A stretch of DNA of 64,000 bases. Origin: Batillaria attramentaria. Lineage: Eukaryota; Mollusca; Gastropoda; Batillariidae. The notes below the pieces were generated by a model, which was given only the letters and a program-made list of their open reading frames with translations, did not search any database and had not been told where the DNA came from. The number at the start of each line of letters is the position of its first letter. The stretch's first letter is position 1. Positions 1-14,071 of the stretch are shown here, piece after piece. The stretch is taken from positions 97,501 through 161,500 of the forward strand of contig JACVVK020000373.1 of the NCBI GenBank assembly GCA_018292915.2. Direction: 5' to 3'. A program made the translations under genes and the position numbers.

Positions 1-889
1 GTCATGCTGTGACATAAATGTGAGAAGAGTGATGACAGTCATAAATGTATGCATGCCTAGGTACTGCACTCGACTTACTACTCTCAACGTGCCACTAACG
101 GCACAAACCATAACAAAGAAACATCTTGACCATATTGTGACCGTACACCACGATATGAGTCGTAAGTCACGTTTTGACTATTCTGAGATACTGGCTTCAA
201 CACAAAGTAGAAGAAATGCTCTTTCCAATGGTATAATTATCTTTCCTTAACTATGATCTTTTGGCAAAGATACAGTAGTTCTTAAACAGGTATCCCCTCC
301 GATCACATTTCACCAGAAAACGAGAACAAACTTGAGAAAACGCTGTTATAGAAGTTTTCCTTAGCAACCTGTTTCAGGCTGAATAAAGTATTTCTACACT
401 TAATCTGGCTTAGGTATTAAAGCTCATCACAGAAAAATAGTTAAACAGTCCAAATCAAATGAAATCTCAAAATCGACCAATCCAGCCTCATCTGCCTATT
501 TTTGGCTGCTAAACAAAATGAAGTCAGGCGCAAAGCGACTCATTTCGTGGTATACGGTCACATATATCAACTCACCGTCAAAGTATCAACTTGGGTGGCT
601 TTCCTCGCAGCAATTTCTTGTGCTTGCCTGAAAAATACAAATCGAAAATTATTTTTTTTTAAAACAAAAACTAATTCAGCATTACACCACAGAGTGAAAC
701 CTCAGCCACCTTAGGTCAAGACAGGGAGGGAAGAAATTGTAAAATAGGGGGTGGGGACAAGTGTGATAAACAAATTTCGGAAATACCATTACTGAATGCT
801 AACACGGATACGTGAATGAAAGTGAGAGAAAGGCAGATTACACGGTACACAGAGAGAAAATGTGATGCTGGTGGTTTGAATCTGCGAAC
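1..889. other. intron or spacer, no exon found
   Basis: This stretch lies 3' of the last FHAD1-like exon in the window. No open stretch with splice signals in the needed phase was found on the minus strand. Read past the exon donor at 889, the frame runs only about 17 more codons to a stop at 838-840, so the gene either ends there or, more likely, continues beyond the window. Confidence 0.5.
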
Positions 890-1110
890 CTGAGTTTAGC
901 TAGATCCCTCTCATAGCCTTGCAAAAGTTCATCTTTACGTCCAATGCGTTCCTTGAGAACCTGGATACGATTGGCCAGGAACTCGCACGCCTCTTCACGC
1001 TCCGCAATCAAATTTTCTCGCTCGTCCTTCGGCATGTGGGCCATTGCTCGCAGTCCTGGCACCTCCTCCAGCTCCAAGGCGCTGGCAATTGCTCGCAGTA
1101 AAGACAGGAA
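890..1110 (-). CDS. FHAD1: FHAD1-like exon 23 (last exon visible)
   Basis: Residues 1188-1260. Contains [20 protein letters not shown] and [17 protein letters not shown]. Phase 0 in; the donor CTCAG|gttcgc (phase 2) is weak, so the exact 3' border is less sure. In FHAD1 proteins this part is followed by more coiled coil, expected left of the window. Confidence 0.82.
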
Positions 1111-1577
1111 CTAGAAAGAGAAAACGCAGCATTGTAGATAAAGAAAGTGAATGTATACTGTGCGCAAGCAAATCCAACACCTGATCTCTACAAAGAAATG
1201 CACTCAGTACATTGTATCACATCCCTGGCTCTCTCCATGAAAGATAAGACACATTATCAACCACAAAAACTAAACATGTTCTGCCTTGCACTAAGGCTCT
1301 CATTACTGTTGACTCTGGCCAGAACATAAGCTACGCAAAAGGCTGGGAGGAATACCACTGAAACTGGCAAAGAGCTGGGCCAGCTAAAGCGAAAAAACAA
1401 ACAAACAATAAAATAAACAAAATAGACAAATATATGAAACTAAGATGAAAGGCTGTTATTCACTCATTGATGTTGTGCTTGCAAATGGAGATCACCTTCA
1501 GCCTTGAACAAAACTGATAAATCTCTGGTAACTGAGGTAAAAGTTTGGAAAATTCTTTTCGGCAGGTATTTTAAAAA

Positions 1578-1650
<73 letters not shown>

Positions 1651-4600
1651 TTCATGTAATATGTAATGATGGCCCAAGACACTGTCCCAAGGAACGTACA
1701 ACCTAATAATGAGAAGGGTGGGTGGGTGGGTGTTTGGGAGTTTAACGCCCTTTTCTACCACGTACGGGTGATGTCAAAGACGGGGCAATGTGATAAAGGC
1801 CAGCACAAATATGTGGTCCCAGTCGGGATTCAAACTCACGACCCAAGCATTGGGAGTCCAACGCTCTACCATCTGGCTATCCCAGCTCCCCCAATAATGA
1901 CAAACATACTGCAAAGCATAAGACTTTCCCCAACACTACTCTCTAATTTTAATGCTCGGGTCGTGAGTTCGTATCCCGGCTGGGGCCAAATATTTGTGCT
2001 GGCTTTTTCATCGTTGCCCCGTCTTTGATATCACCCCTATGTGGTGGAAAAGGACGTTAAACCCCCCAAACACCCACCCACCCCAACACTACTCAACTTT
2101 TCTATGGTCACCTGGAAAAAGGGCCTAAGTGCCTGCCAAACCCCTGGCTCTCAGGCCCTTTTTTTCAGATTATAATAGTTTGACTCACTGTCTGCTCACT
2201 GCCCTCAAGCGTATCCATGGTTTCTCGGTGAGCACTGCGTTCCATGTCAGCCTCGGGGTTGGTGGGGGTTATCAGCCCGCGTGCCTTGCCCACCTCACGG
2301 TCGAGGCTGGTGTGGCTGGCGATGATCTTGTCCTCGGCCAGCGCCTGGTTGGCTCGCATCTCCGCCAGCTCCTTCTTGAGCATGACCACCTGTTGAAGGG
2401 CCTGGTCTTGTGAAGGCACTGTGGACAAAGTCAAGCAGTGTGTGGGATTTGCAAACACAGGTTCTCATCCTCACTGGAAAGTTTTCCTTTGAAGTAAACA
2501 GTGGTTAACTGAACAGTAAAGTACAGATATAGGAGCAGACATACATGATCAACATGATGAAATGATATAGTTGTTCCACCCGGACATAGTTTGCTTGAAG
2601 AGATGAGCATTTGTGTGTAATGGTGAAAAAAATGCAACATTATCACAACCCATGAAGTTTTAACATGACAAGATCAAACAAATGAGCGCCAAGACCTTCC
2701 TACATGGATGTAGAATATGTTCTTCAAGAAACTGGACAGGACAAGAGGGCAATGTTGTTGTCATGTAAGCGATGTCTCCTATACTCAGATACAGGGGATT
2801 TGGTCTAGTGGTTAAGGCATCCGACTTCGGATCCTGAGCTGCCTGGTTCGAGTCCCCGGTGGGCAGGAATATGGTTGGATTTTTTCATCCCATATCGAGT
2901 CAAATCCATGTGCAGACTCGTTTGCGGTGCCTGTCTCGCCTTCGTGTACACACGCACGCACAATAATCAAGTGTGCACGCTAAAAATCCCACGTTCATCT
3001 GTCGAAGAAGAGTAGGCTGTGGCCGGTGGCGTGGTAAAACAGAAATACTGTCGCACGCACCAGAGTAAATAGCATGGTGGAGGTTTGCACATAAAGTAGC
3101 GCTTAGCGGCAGCAGGCTTTCACTGCTTCGTCCTTCAGCCCTGCGGCGCCATGAGCATCTCAGTAGAGATGGATACGTGCGCCGAGGAGAAGTCTACCAT
3201 ACCATACAAAAACAATACTCACAATAAAAGACAATGTATCAATGCCTCTACCCATCCCCCATCCCTCCTCAAGCCCGCCTCCCCCCCCCCCCACCCCCAC
3301 ACGCCCATCTTGTTACACCCGCCTCAAACAATCTGTGAAAGAGCCAGTGACAGTAACACTCACATGGTGGTCTGGCTTGCTCCAGAGTTTTGACTCTCGC
3401 CCGGAGTTCGGCCAGAGCCTCTCTCTGACGCATGATGATGTGTTCGTGTCTCTCGCCGCGGCACTGAGCTCCGATGCCAACCAGCTCTGAAGTGATGCGA
3501 CCCTGCAGAACAAATGACACACCGTGCATGGAAATTCCCCAATTTTCCAGCTAACGCCACAATGCACATGTACTTTCAGTTTGGACCACTATTTACAAGA
3601 ATCTGGCAAGATTAACGATTCCTTAAATGTTACTTTCTGAGACAGAACATTGCCTACAAGCACCACTGGACAGACTTTGAATTTCTTCATTGGAGAGAAG
3701 TTAGTAATTTAGGGCCTAATGCCGTCATTGGAGAGAAGTTAGTAATTTAGGGCCTAATGCCGTCATTGGAGAGAAGTTAGTAATTTAGGGCCTAATGCCG
3801 TCATTGGAGAGAAGTTAGTAATTTAGGGCCTAATGCCGTCATTGGAGAGAAGTTAGTAATTTAGGGCCTAATGCCGTCATTGGAGAGAAGACGGAAATGA
3901 CTTGCTAGGTAGGTTTATAGTGGTGAGCGGTGGTCTAACACGTTACGCTTTCTCTCCGGCTTATCCAGCTTTCCTCCCCCAGAAAAATTGAAAAAATTAG
4001 GACAAGTATTGGGTGACGCTGCACTGCGGCGACACGCTTTCCGCAGGGGAAGCAGCCCAAATTTCTTGGAAGGGTCAATACAGTAACAGGAAAACATTTT
4101 TAAAAACCTCCATGGTACAAGTTGTGTAAAAATGGAAGGCATTATCGCAGTATTCAATCTTCGGTCAAGGTCAGGGTGGAAATCTGAGCGCCTGGCTCCA
4201 ATTGCCCCGAATGTTTTGTACCAATATTCGGCACCAAGTTGCACAAAAAGTTCTCACCTCCTGATCCAGTAAATCAAGCTGTTTCTTCTGCTCTTCCTTT
4301 TCATCCTTCAGTCGATCCGACATGTCCTGTAGGCGCGAGGTATGCTCCTCCAGGTCGGTGCGATACTTCATGGACAACGATTTCTCTTTACTGGAACAAA
4401 GTTTTCATTCTGCAATTTAATTTGTGGTAGGGAGAGCTTTTGAGCGTACAGGCGTGGTACAAGTGAAAGGTTGTCCTCTGTGTAGTCCGGCCATCCCAGA
4501 CTTATGCCTTTAGATTTCTGAGGTGGAAAAAGGCATTAATTAACTCATTTGTGACGGGACATGTTAATCAAAGGTTCATCCACACATCACCCACGGCTCA

Positions 4601-7093
4601 TCAAAATTGAAATAGCCATCCAAGTCAGTGAATTGTCAAGTGTGTTTGTGTGTGTGTCATCAATGCTTTCTTGCTAGATAGGTTTGTTTTCATCTAGTCA
4701 GTTTACTGCAGTTTCAGGCATGGTCAGTGTTGAGGCAAAGGCAGCCCCAGTCATAACAGAGCTAAACTTGCAATTTATGCAAACAACCGCCCGACAAACA
4801 GAACAACAGACAGACAGATACAGCAGGCTACACCATTACCTTAGTTCTTCCTGTAGTGCCTTCACTTCTTCTTTCTGCTTGTCGATGATCTTGGAAAGTT
4901 TTGCCATCTGCTGTCGAAGTTCTGTTAGCTCCGTTTCACGACGGCCGAGCAGCTCGCGATTCTTCTCCATTTCCCGTTTCTGTGACTCACTCATCTCACC
5001 GGTGATGTCGGACAGCCGAGCAGAAGCGCCGGACAAGTCTCGCCGGAGACCCATTATCACATCCTGTTGCTCGGTGACGGTCTTCTTTAGTTCTACATTC
5101 TCCTGTCTGTGGGGGGAAAAATTGTCTGTGAATTTCAAAAACTGACAGAGTGAAGACTGGGACAGAAACAGAACTGCCACATTACTGGACTGGTAAGATA
5201 AATTAACCTCTTTTATGACAGGTGGGTGAATCCTGTTTGTCTTCCGATGGTTTCTGTCTTCCCTGCAGCAACCTAAGTCTCAATTTTAGTTTTTCAATCT
5301 TCCAATTCCGGGAACACAGAAAGAAAAAGAAAATCTTCCCATGATAAATTAAGGTGACCCCAAACGTTTATGGGCATGATCAAAATACATGTACCACTTC
5401 ACTGCTACCATTTACTTTAAGTGTATGGTATGATTTGTTTGGTCACTTACAAATCAACCAAGAATGCTGCCAGGATGACCCCCAACAACAAAATATAAGA
5501 AAAAGAAAGAAAAATAGAGTAAAAGAATAATGCTAATTACAGAGAAGGGAAATCAACAAGAAATTTGTACATTTGCATTGTTGTAACTGAACTTGATACG
5601 TGATAAATAAATAAATGGGTATTAAAAAAAAAACAAAGCAGTTACATTCTGACCTAAGCATAGCCACGACATGCTCAAGAGCGTTGATCTCTTCTGTCGG
5701 GCGCTGCAGGATGACCTTCGGTTTCGGCGGTACGGCCGGCTTCTGCACAATTCTCTTGTCCAGCTCTGCCCTCATCTCTGTAAAGGGGGAAAAAAAAGAA
5801 GTGAAAGTTACCCCAGTAATAGGCGAGATTGCCAAGGCAAAGTGCTGACAGCAAGACTGGAGCAGTGCAATGTACATGCCTGTGTAACAGCTTGTTACAA
5901 AGGAAAGAAAAATAGTAAGTGCAATCACTAGCATGTCAATGGTTATCACCAAAAAAAAGCAGCAAATGTTATACATGATACATACGAGAACGGAAGCAGT
6001 GGCACTGGTCAGAGAAAAGTACATATACTGGTATTTTGAAACTTACATTTGTAAATTTACTGACTTGTCTACCTGAAATTTAAAACAACAACAATAAAAT
6101 CAACAAAAAATAAACAAAAACAAACAAACAAAAAACCCCAACTGACACAGAGACACCAATCTAAATTACCTGCGTTAGTCTTTTTCAGGGATGAAACCTC
6201 TTCCTGGTAGTCCTTGGAACGCTTGGTGAGTTTCGACAGGCGCTCCTCCATGGAGCAGATGGTGACAGAGTGCTGACGAACCTGTTCCTTGTACGACTCC
6301 ACGTTCTCCTCGTTCTTCTTCACCAGCTCGTCCTTCTCCTCCTGAAGCTGGGTCACCTCCGCAATCATCCTCTCCTCCAGCTGGTTACAAACAAAAAGCA
6401 GTAATGGTCTTGGTATTTTTTTTCCCCTGTAATTTTTTTTAATCCGCTCCCCTCTGGGTAAGCATGTTGCCATTTTACATAGCTAATCCCAACCCGTCAC
6501 CTTTTGTTCTATTCTACATACACTCAACCATTATGAACAAGTCTGCACTTGAATTTTGGACTCGGTTTCGTGAAGGAAAACTTTTCAATCGACTTCTTAC
6601 ATAACCATACAAGGATTTGAACCCTGTGCCTCAAGATCCACAGATGGACACCTTAACCGCTAGCTGAAAATTAGCAAGAGCACTGTCCGCATGAAATGAA
6701 CTCGTACGCAAATATTCTGCACAGTGCCAGCAACGCATGTTGTTAAGTACCAGGGAATTGATAGGAGCTTAGGCCATATCTCCAGGTGACAGTAGTCTTA
6801 ACTACACGCATTTTACCTTGGCGAGCTGGTCTTTCAGTTCCACTTCCATCAGTTTGTACTGCTCCACCTCTGAGACCAGCTCTGACGCCTTCTCCAGTTT
6901 GGCTTTGTCTTCATCCTGACGCTGCATCAGCGACTGAAACAGGAGGGTGATACACTAGTGAACATGCAGCTCACAGCTGACAACTCAGATCTATGGCTTT
7001 CCACGTCTACTGTTGCTGCTCTCTGTCACAGCTGACGACAATTAACACTGTGATAGTTTCAGAACACTGTTACCGTTAATGTCTATGAGAAAG

Positions 7094-7184
<91 letters not shown>

Positions 7185-10100
7185 GTTTGGAGAGGGGGAA
7201 GGGCAAAATATTTTTCAGGGGAAAATAAATCAGACCAGCAGGGATCCACAAAACTCTTGGACCTGGATTAGTATGAAGAATGCAAGCATCTTGTTGCTTC
7301 TGATTTCTAAAAACAAACACTGCCCAGCGGTGGTCTTGGGTGAGCAGTGATCTAATAATTAGCGTGGCAGACTTAGCCACTGCACTGTTAAATGGCCGTC
7401 ACCCATGTCACGGAGATGAAGCGTGGGTTCGAGCCCAGGTCGAGCTTGTGATATGTGATACTGGTTTTTCCTGGCTACCGGGCTGCTCATCGAGGGTTTC
7501 GCTCTGGGTTATCCAGCTTTCCTGCCCAAGCTAAATTGAAAAAATAGAACTGGTACTGGATGGAGCTGCACCGTGGCAACGCACTCCACACGGGGGAAGC
7601 AACCTGAATTTCCCCAAAGGGACAATTAAGTAGTGAAAAAAAAAACCGAACTGACCTGTCTAAGGTGCTCCATGCTGGCTTCCATTTCCTCAACTCGTTG
7701 TTTCTCCCCTGCTACTGCATTCTGAAGTTTTTCTTCTTCCACAGCTCGAATATCGTCAATCGCTCTGTTCAACTTTTCTTCTCCTGAAATTGAAAAAGAG
7801 AAAAACATCTACATGTTCACCACTGTATATTAGAGAGGGAGAGCACTGCCGGGCTAGTGAAGTCTGTATTCAAACCCACCGACAGATGCAGAGAGACAGA
7901 CAATAGCCAAACAACTTGCTAGGAATCCTTATAGCATTATATAACAACACAAACAACAACAAACAATTTAAGTTAAAAAGACTTTCATGCTGATCCACCA
8001 ATGTGACATCAATGAATTTTTGGTTCAACTCCAGCTTGAGAATAGCACAGAGAAAGTCTACAAGGTGTGTTATTCTGCACTATTCTCTAAATAATTAATG
8101 CAGCCACGCTCGAATCTCATGATGATGATGACTTGTATACACCCTGTCTTCCCAAGATTCCAGAAACAGTTACACACACTCTGAAACTTATCATGTTTAC
8201 CAGACGTTTCCAGCGTTTTACCCATTACAGACACTGCAGTCACGTCAGTAACAGAATGAACACAAGAACAACACGATGATTGTCTGCAAATTGTGTGTGC
8301 TCACTTTTGATTGACACGACCTACTGGTTTTGCCTTGTCCTGCACGATTGCAGTACTGGTTTGAAAAACAGCTAGCGTGATCACTATGTTAAAGGCAATC
8401 ATACTGACGCTCAACTGTTTGGGGGTGCAAAAGTATGCCAGTCATAAACAGCGGGAGCATATGTACACCAGCTGTGCGGGACGAGGTGCAAATGTATCTT
8501 GGATTTGGGTTTTGCAAGTTGAAGTCACATGATAGCCAACTTCATTTTATTTTATGAATGTAACTTAAGCAAAAGCATGAAACGACTGTAGCCATCAGAT
8601 GGTGAAAATAAAGGTGTGTGTATCTTATCTGGTGTAATTAGTGACTGTTTTGCTTTCCAGAAATAAACATTTCGATGAACATAGCGAGGAAATATACGCG
8701 AAAGTTGAACGGACTGAAGGGCGGGATACAATCGCCCTGATGAATAGAGTTGGAGTACATTTGCTCCCCTTGCATATGATGGGATACGTTTGCACCCACC
8801 AGTGGATGAAATACACCAACTGGGCCATACTAACCTTCCAGTCTGGCCTTCTCCACTGCATCAGCCAGCTTGTCCTCCATTTCCTTCTGCAGGGCGTCCA
8901 GCTTCAGCTGCAGATCCTGCTGATGGTGACCCTCCATCTCCGCCATCTGGGCCGTCAGTCGGTCCTTCTCACTCAGTGCAGATTCCCATTTGGCCCACAG
9001 CAGCTCAATATGCTTCCACGGGGCTGTCACACACAACCACAAACAGCAGGTGTCTTAATGAACTCTGGTCGTTAATGTCTTAAGTGTCAATACGTTTGTC
9101 AGGCTTACACCAGTGCTGTGGAAAACTTTTCATGAAAATGAATTTAATCTGTGCGTCAGTCACTTGGGACACAACACAGCATCTGCAGGACGGGGAATTG
9201 CTGAAAGAAAAAAAGACTGAAACCTAGGCTGGGGTGCAGCAGTAGCGCACTACTGTACGTGGGACCACAGGAGCAACGCCCCACGTAAGAAAACAAATTT
9301 TAGCATTTTAAAGGCATTTAGTAGCCTCTACTGGCGCCCAAAAGTTAAATTTATACTGCCTTGGTACTGATATGCAAGCCTTCAATACTGAAGTCCCATA
9401 TATACTATTACATGATACCTTTTTCCCCTTCCTTTCTTTGGCTGAAACTTGGATTTTTAAAAAAAAAATTTTGCTGAAAGGATAGGAAATTTGACTGAAA
9501 ACTGCCAAATGACTGACAATTCCCCTGCCTGCATCTGAAACCTTTTGTTGTTCTACGCAGGAATGTACCGCGTATTGAGCAATTGACGTTATTTCACTGC
9601 GGACTGAACACCAACTAGACAGCATGATTTCTGGCTGTTTTTAGCGACTTGGTCATATCGATGTGTGGTACAGGTATGAAAGCATTACGCCGAAGAAAGT
9701 CATATTTCTCTACTATTAGAGGCAGCAAAGTGATAAAAATGATCACAATGGCGAAAAGGAATATCTATTCATTTGGCAAACAGTTTAATTTACAACTATG
9801 TATGGGGCAGTTTTTCCCTCAGAACTCATTACAAATATAGAGACTTACATGTCTTTTGACCATCACAACAGCGATTTTGTAGACAGGGTAAGTAAGTATT
9901 TTTACCCTGCTGGGGTCTGAACCTGCAACCTCCCACTTCTCTGACTATACTCCCTCAGAGAAATCTCTTCATTATTTCTGCATGTGTGACAGTGTATGAT
10001 GTCATTCAACCTCAAGCTATTTAAAAAAAGATCATTTTAAGTGCTGATGAGAACAGACAATGTTTATTTATAGCTTCCACTCTTCTATGCTTGCGTACTT

Positions 10101-13100
10101 GGCCAGGGCAACAGATTAATAATAATAATAATAATAATATTTACAGGGCGCCTATCCCCAGGGAACGAGCTCTAGGTGCCTCACAATCTATGTGAAATAA
10201 ATAAATACCTTACTTGTTAGGAATAATTAAAATTACCTTCAGTGGAAAGTTTGCAGTTGACGCCACATTTCTCTAGTGCGGCTTCAATGTTCTCCTCCCA
10301 CTCGAGGTCGGTGGCTAGAATGTTGGTCACCATGTCACGCACCCACAGCAAGGAGGAATCGGACGTGAGGGATTCGATTACGCTGAGTTCCTGCTTCAAT
10401 GCTCCACTCAGTCGACCTGTTTCTTTCAAGCGGTCCTGAAACCATGAGAAGTACAACAATAATAATAATAATAATTGGGTTTTGTGTGAGTGCTGAACCC
10501 GATTTCCTGAACTGGCTCAAAGTGCTGCTAACTGAATCCAACACGCACGCTCACATGAATCACACACACTCTCTCACACACTGGACATGAACACATTACA
10601 ATCACGTGGTGTGAAGGGTCAGCTGAGCAGTTTAAGTTTCAGAATTGAGGGAGAGGAAGCTGCAGTACCCAGAGAGAACTCCCGATGATCTGCCCAAATG
10701 AACGGTGCCACATACGAGAAGGAATTAAAATCCCCACCCCCACCCCCACCCCCATCCCAAGTGTGATTCAAACCTGACCTCTTACATTGGTGGCAAAGTC
10801 TTCACCACTAGACCACCGACCACCCCAACACATACATAAAATAAAAAGTACGATTTTACGAAAATAATATTTAATCTGTATTATATACAGGCGTTTTCCC
10901 AACTACTTGGCTCAAAGCAACACAAACTGACCCAACCTGTACGCTCATGCATGTTTTCTGTCACGCACCTAACGACACATCAGAACCACACGGTGCAAAG
11001 GGGGAAGCATCCCCAAATTTCCCAGAAATGGGATAACACTGTGTGCACTCCTCCTGCACTATTTCAAAGATGAGCTACACAACAACCCCTCAACAATGAC
11101 ATGCAACAGTCAAATCTCAGCAAAGGTAACCAACTCACCATACTCTCCTGCAGGGTATCTCGCAGTTTCTCCCCCTGGTCTTTCAGCTCTTCTGTACCAG
11201 AGCTGGCGAGTTTCACTTCTTCCTGCAGCTCCTTGATTTTGCCAAGAAGTTCCGTCCGTTCATCCAGCTGTTTCTTTAGTGACTGCATCAGCTCGTCGTC
11301 CGAAATCTCTTTTTCTGGAGCCTTCACCCCTGGTGTGGAGTATGTTGTCTGGACGACTCGGTTCCTGAACCTCTCCAGCTGGGAAACAACAAAAAGACAT
11401 TCTGATTAATTCAATAATCAAGATACAGATCTAGCCATGAGATAAAGGATAAGTGCTGCAGAAAAGCAGGACACTTTGAATGATAACTGATTCTTTATTC
11501 TGCTGATGACAGAAAAAAGGTGGCTGCAAACACTCTTTTGATGCTGCTGCCATTCTCCAAGAAAAGACACTGTACAAAGAACACAGTCATTTCCTGTCAG
11601 TCAATCAAACACAGTCTCAGAAATACAGTTTTGTGAGGACTAACTTCAAAATTAATTTTAAATTGTAGTCACTGTCTGAATCTTCAAAAATGATGAGGAT
11701 GAGAAGGATACTATTATGCTGCAAAGGAGGTCCATGTGGTTTGGAACTGTGTGCCAGGGTCACATTGTGCGCTTCACTATCACACATTCTGGGTTCCCTG
11801 TCGGGTGGCCTGGTAGGACATGGGTAGCTGCACTTCAACTGTTCTATGGATGAACACCATCCTGTCTTACCTCTTTCTTCGCTTGCTCCAGGTCGACACG
11901 GACGACTCTCTCCGCTCGCTGCATGTCCAGAAACTGCGTCTTGTTCGAGTCAGCCTCTGTCTGGAATTTGCGTCTCTGATCTTTCTCGTCAAACAGCGAC
12001 TGTTTCAGGTTTTCCAGTTCTTCTCTCAGTGTGGAGATGGTGTTGAACTGCTCTGAGATCTTGTTCTCTGCTCCCTTGAACCTCTGTGGAGGGGAAAAAA
12101 GTACAGGCTTGATTTTGTGTAATACACATCCATTTCTTTTTCGTCTTCTTTTTAACTTGTCTTTACAAGGTCTTTAACTTGTAAAAGCCCATTCAAAAAT
12201 CGTAACTATCAGGCTGGAGGAAAAAAAAGACTGAAACCTAGGCCGGGGTGTAGCTGTAGCACACTGCTGTGAGACCACGGGGGCAACGCCCCACTTAACA
12301 AAGCAAATTTTAGCATTTTTAAAGGCATTTAGTAGCCTCTACTGGCGCCCAAAAGTTAAATTTATACTGCCTTGGTACTGATATGCAAGCCTTCAAAACT
12401 CAAGTCCCATATATACTATGATACCTAATACCTTTTCCCCCTTCCTTGTTCAGCTGAAACTTGGATTTTTTGGCTGAAAGGATAAGAAATTTGACTGAAA
12501 ATTGCCAAATGACTGACAATTCTCCAGCCTGAACTATACTTAAAATCTACTTGCATAATCAGAAAAAAAATTCAGGAACATGGATCAAATGTGCTTGCTG
12601 GACTAGTTTGATTACATGAAGGATTTCAGTTTCAAAGGTTAGGCATGTTTTGTCTGATCTGCACCCTGTGTAAGCCAACCACCTGTCTACGTTGGCCAAC
12701 ATGACCCAGTTTCATGGGCGACCGTCCTATGCGGGTTTGTGATGGGTGGGTGGGTGGGTGGTTGGGAGTTTAACATCCTTTTCCACCACGTATGGGTGAT
12801 ATCAAAGACTGGGCAACAAGAAAAAGGCCAGCACAAACAGTTGGTCCCAGCCGGGATTCGAACTCATGACGGGTTTGTGATTGTATGCTCAGAGTTGGTA
12901 GGTTTCTTCAGTCAAAGCTTGGAAGTTTTGCTTTTGGATGGTAGTATTCTTGGTAAGGTGTCTCACTGTATATATTTGTAACGGACTTGGTTTTCATAAA
13001 AGTGTACCTGTCGTAAGCTGATCAGTTCTTTCTCTCTGGCGTCTCGCTCCTCTGCCACTTTTGTTGTGCTGGATGCCTCACGGATCTTGTTCACCTGCGT

Positions 13101-13936
13101 AACATCAACACAAATTAATGGTGAGAACTAACAATACGCTAACTATGTTCTCTCCATCTGCGCCTCCATTCAACTGTAGACACCAGTAAGAAGAGGCATG
13201 GTGCACGGTCCTTCAAAAATGCAGCGCAGAAAGTGTGGAACTCCCTCCCTGAGACAGTGAAGGAGGCAGTCAGCATTACCACATTCCGGAAGCGCCTGAA
13301 GACTCATCTCTTCAGTGCCTCACCCCAGTTATCATCTGCAGCTTTTTTTCTTTTCTTTTTTAACTATCTTTCCTTTCAAAACCTCTCCCTAAGCACCGTG
13401 AGCACTTAGTTAGGATGGAGCCGTGCGCTATATCAAGTCTCCATCATCATCATCTAACTTGTTTACATGAAAATTAGACTAAAATCTGTGCAGTTTGGTG
13501 CATTTTGGCATGATTTTTAAGCGCTTTTTGGGGGAGGAATATTTTTAGCTAAAGGTGGAAGATTTTAAGCCCTGACAAGTGCATTAAAACCACAGCAACA
13601 ACACATAGTTTACCTTGACATTGGTATTTGACAGGAGCTTGTCCCTCTCCCTCAGGTCTTTCTTCAGCACTTCAATCTCTCTCGTCAGTTTGCTGATTGT
13701 TGAGTCCTGTGGCAAAGCCTCGCAAAATTAATTTTTAAAAAACAAAAAACAAAAACAACAACACCAAAACTAATGTGTAGTGAGTGTTTTAAGTATCGCG
13801 GTTAATGGTTGCCATTTGTCACTAGAAAAACAAATCAGCTACAATTCAGTACATTTTCATGCTTGAAGTGGAGTTATGACAAATACTGCTACACGACACC
13901 TGACACATACAGACGTGTGCACACATACGCGCGCGT

Positions 13937-13987
<51 letters not shown>

Positions 13988-13991
13988 ACAC

Positions 13992-14071
<80 letters not shown>

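Noticed and set aside
2798..2870. True tRNA gene
   Set aside because: The cloverleaf is only head-like, a 300-bp body follows and a second degenerate copy exists, so it is a SINE.
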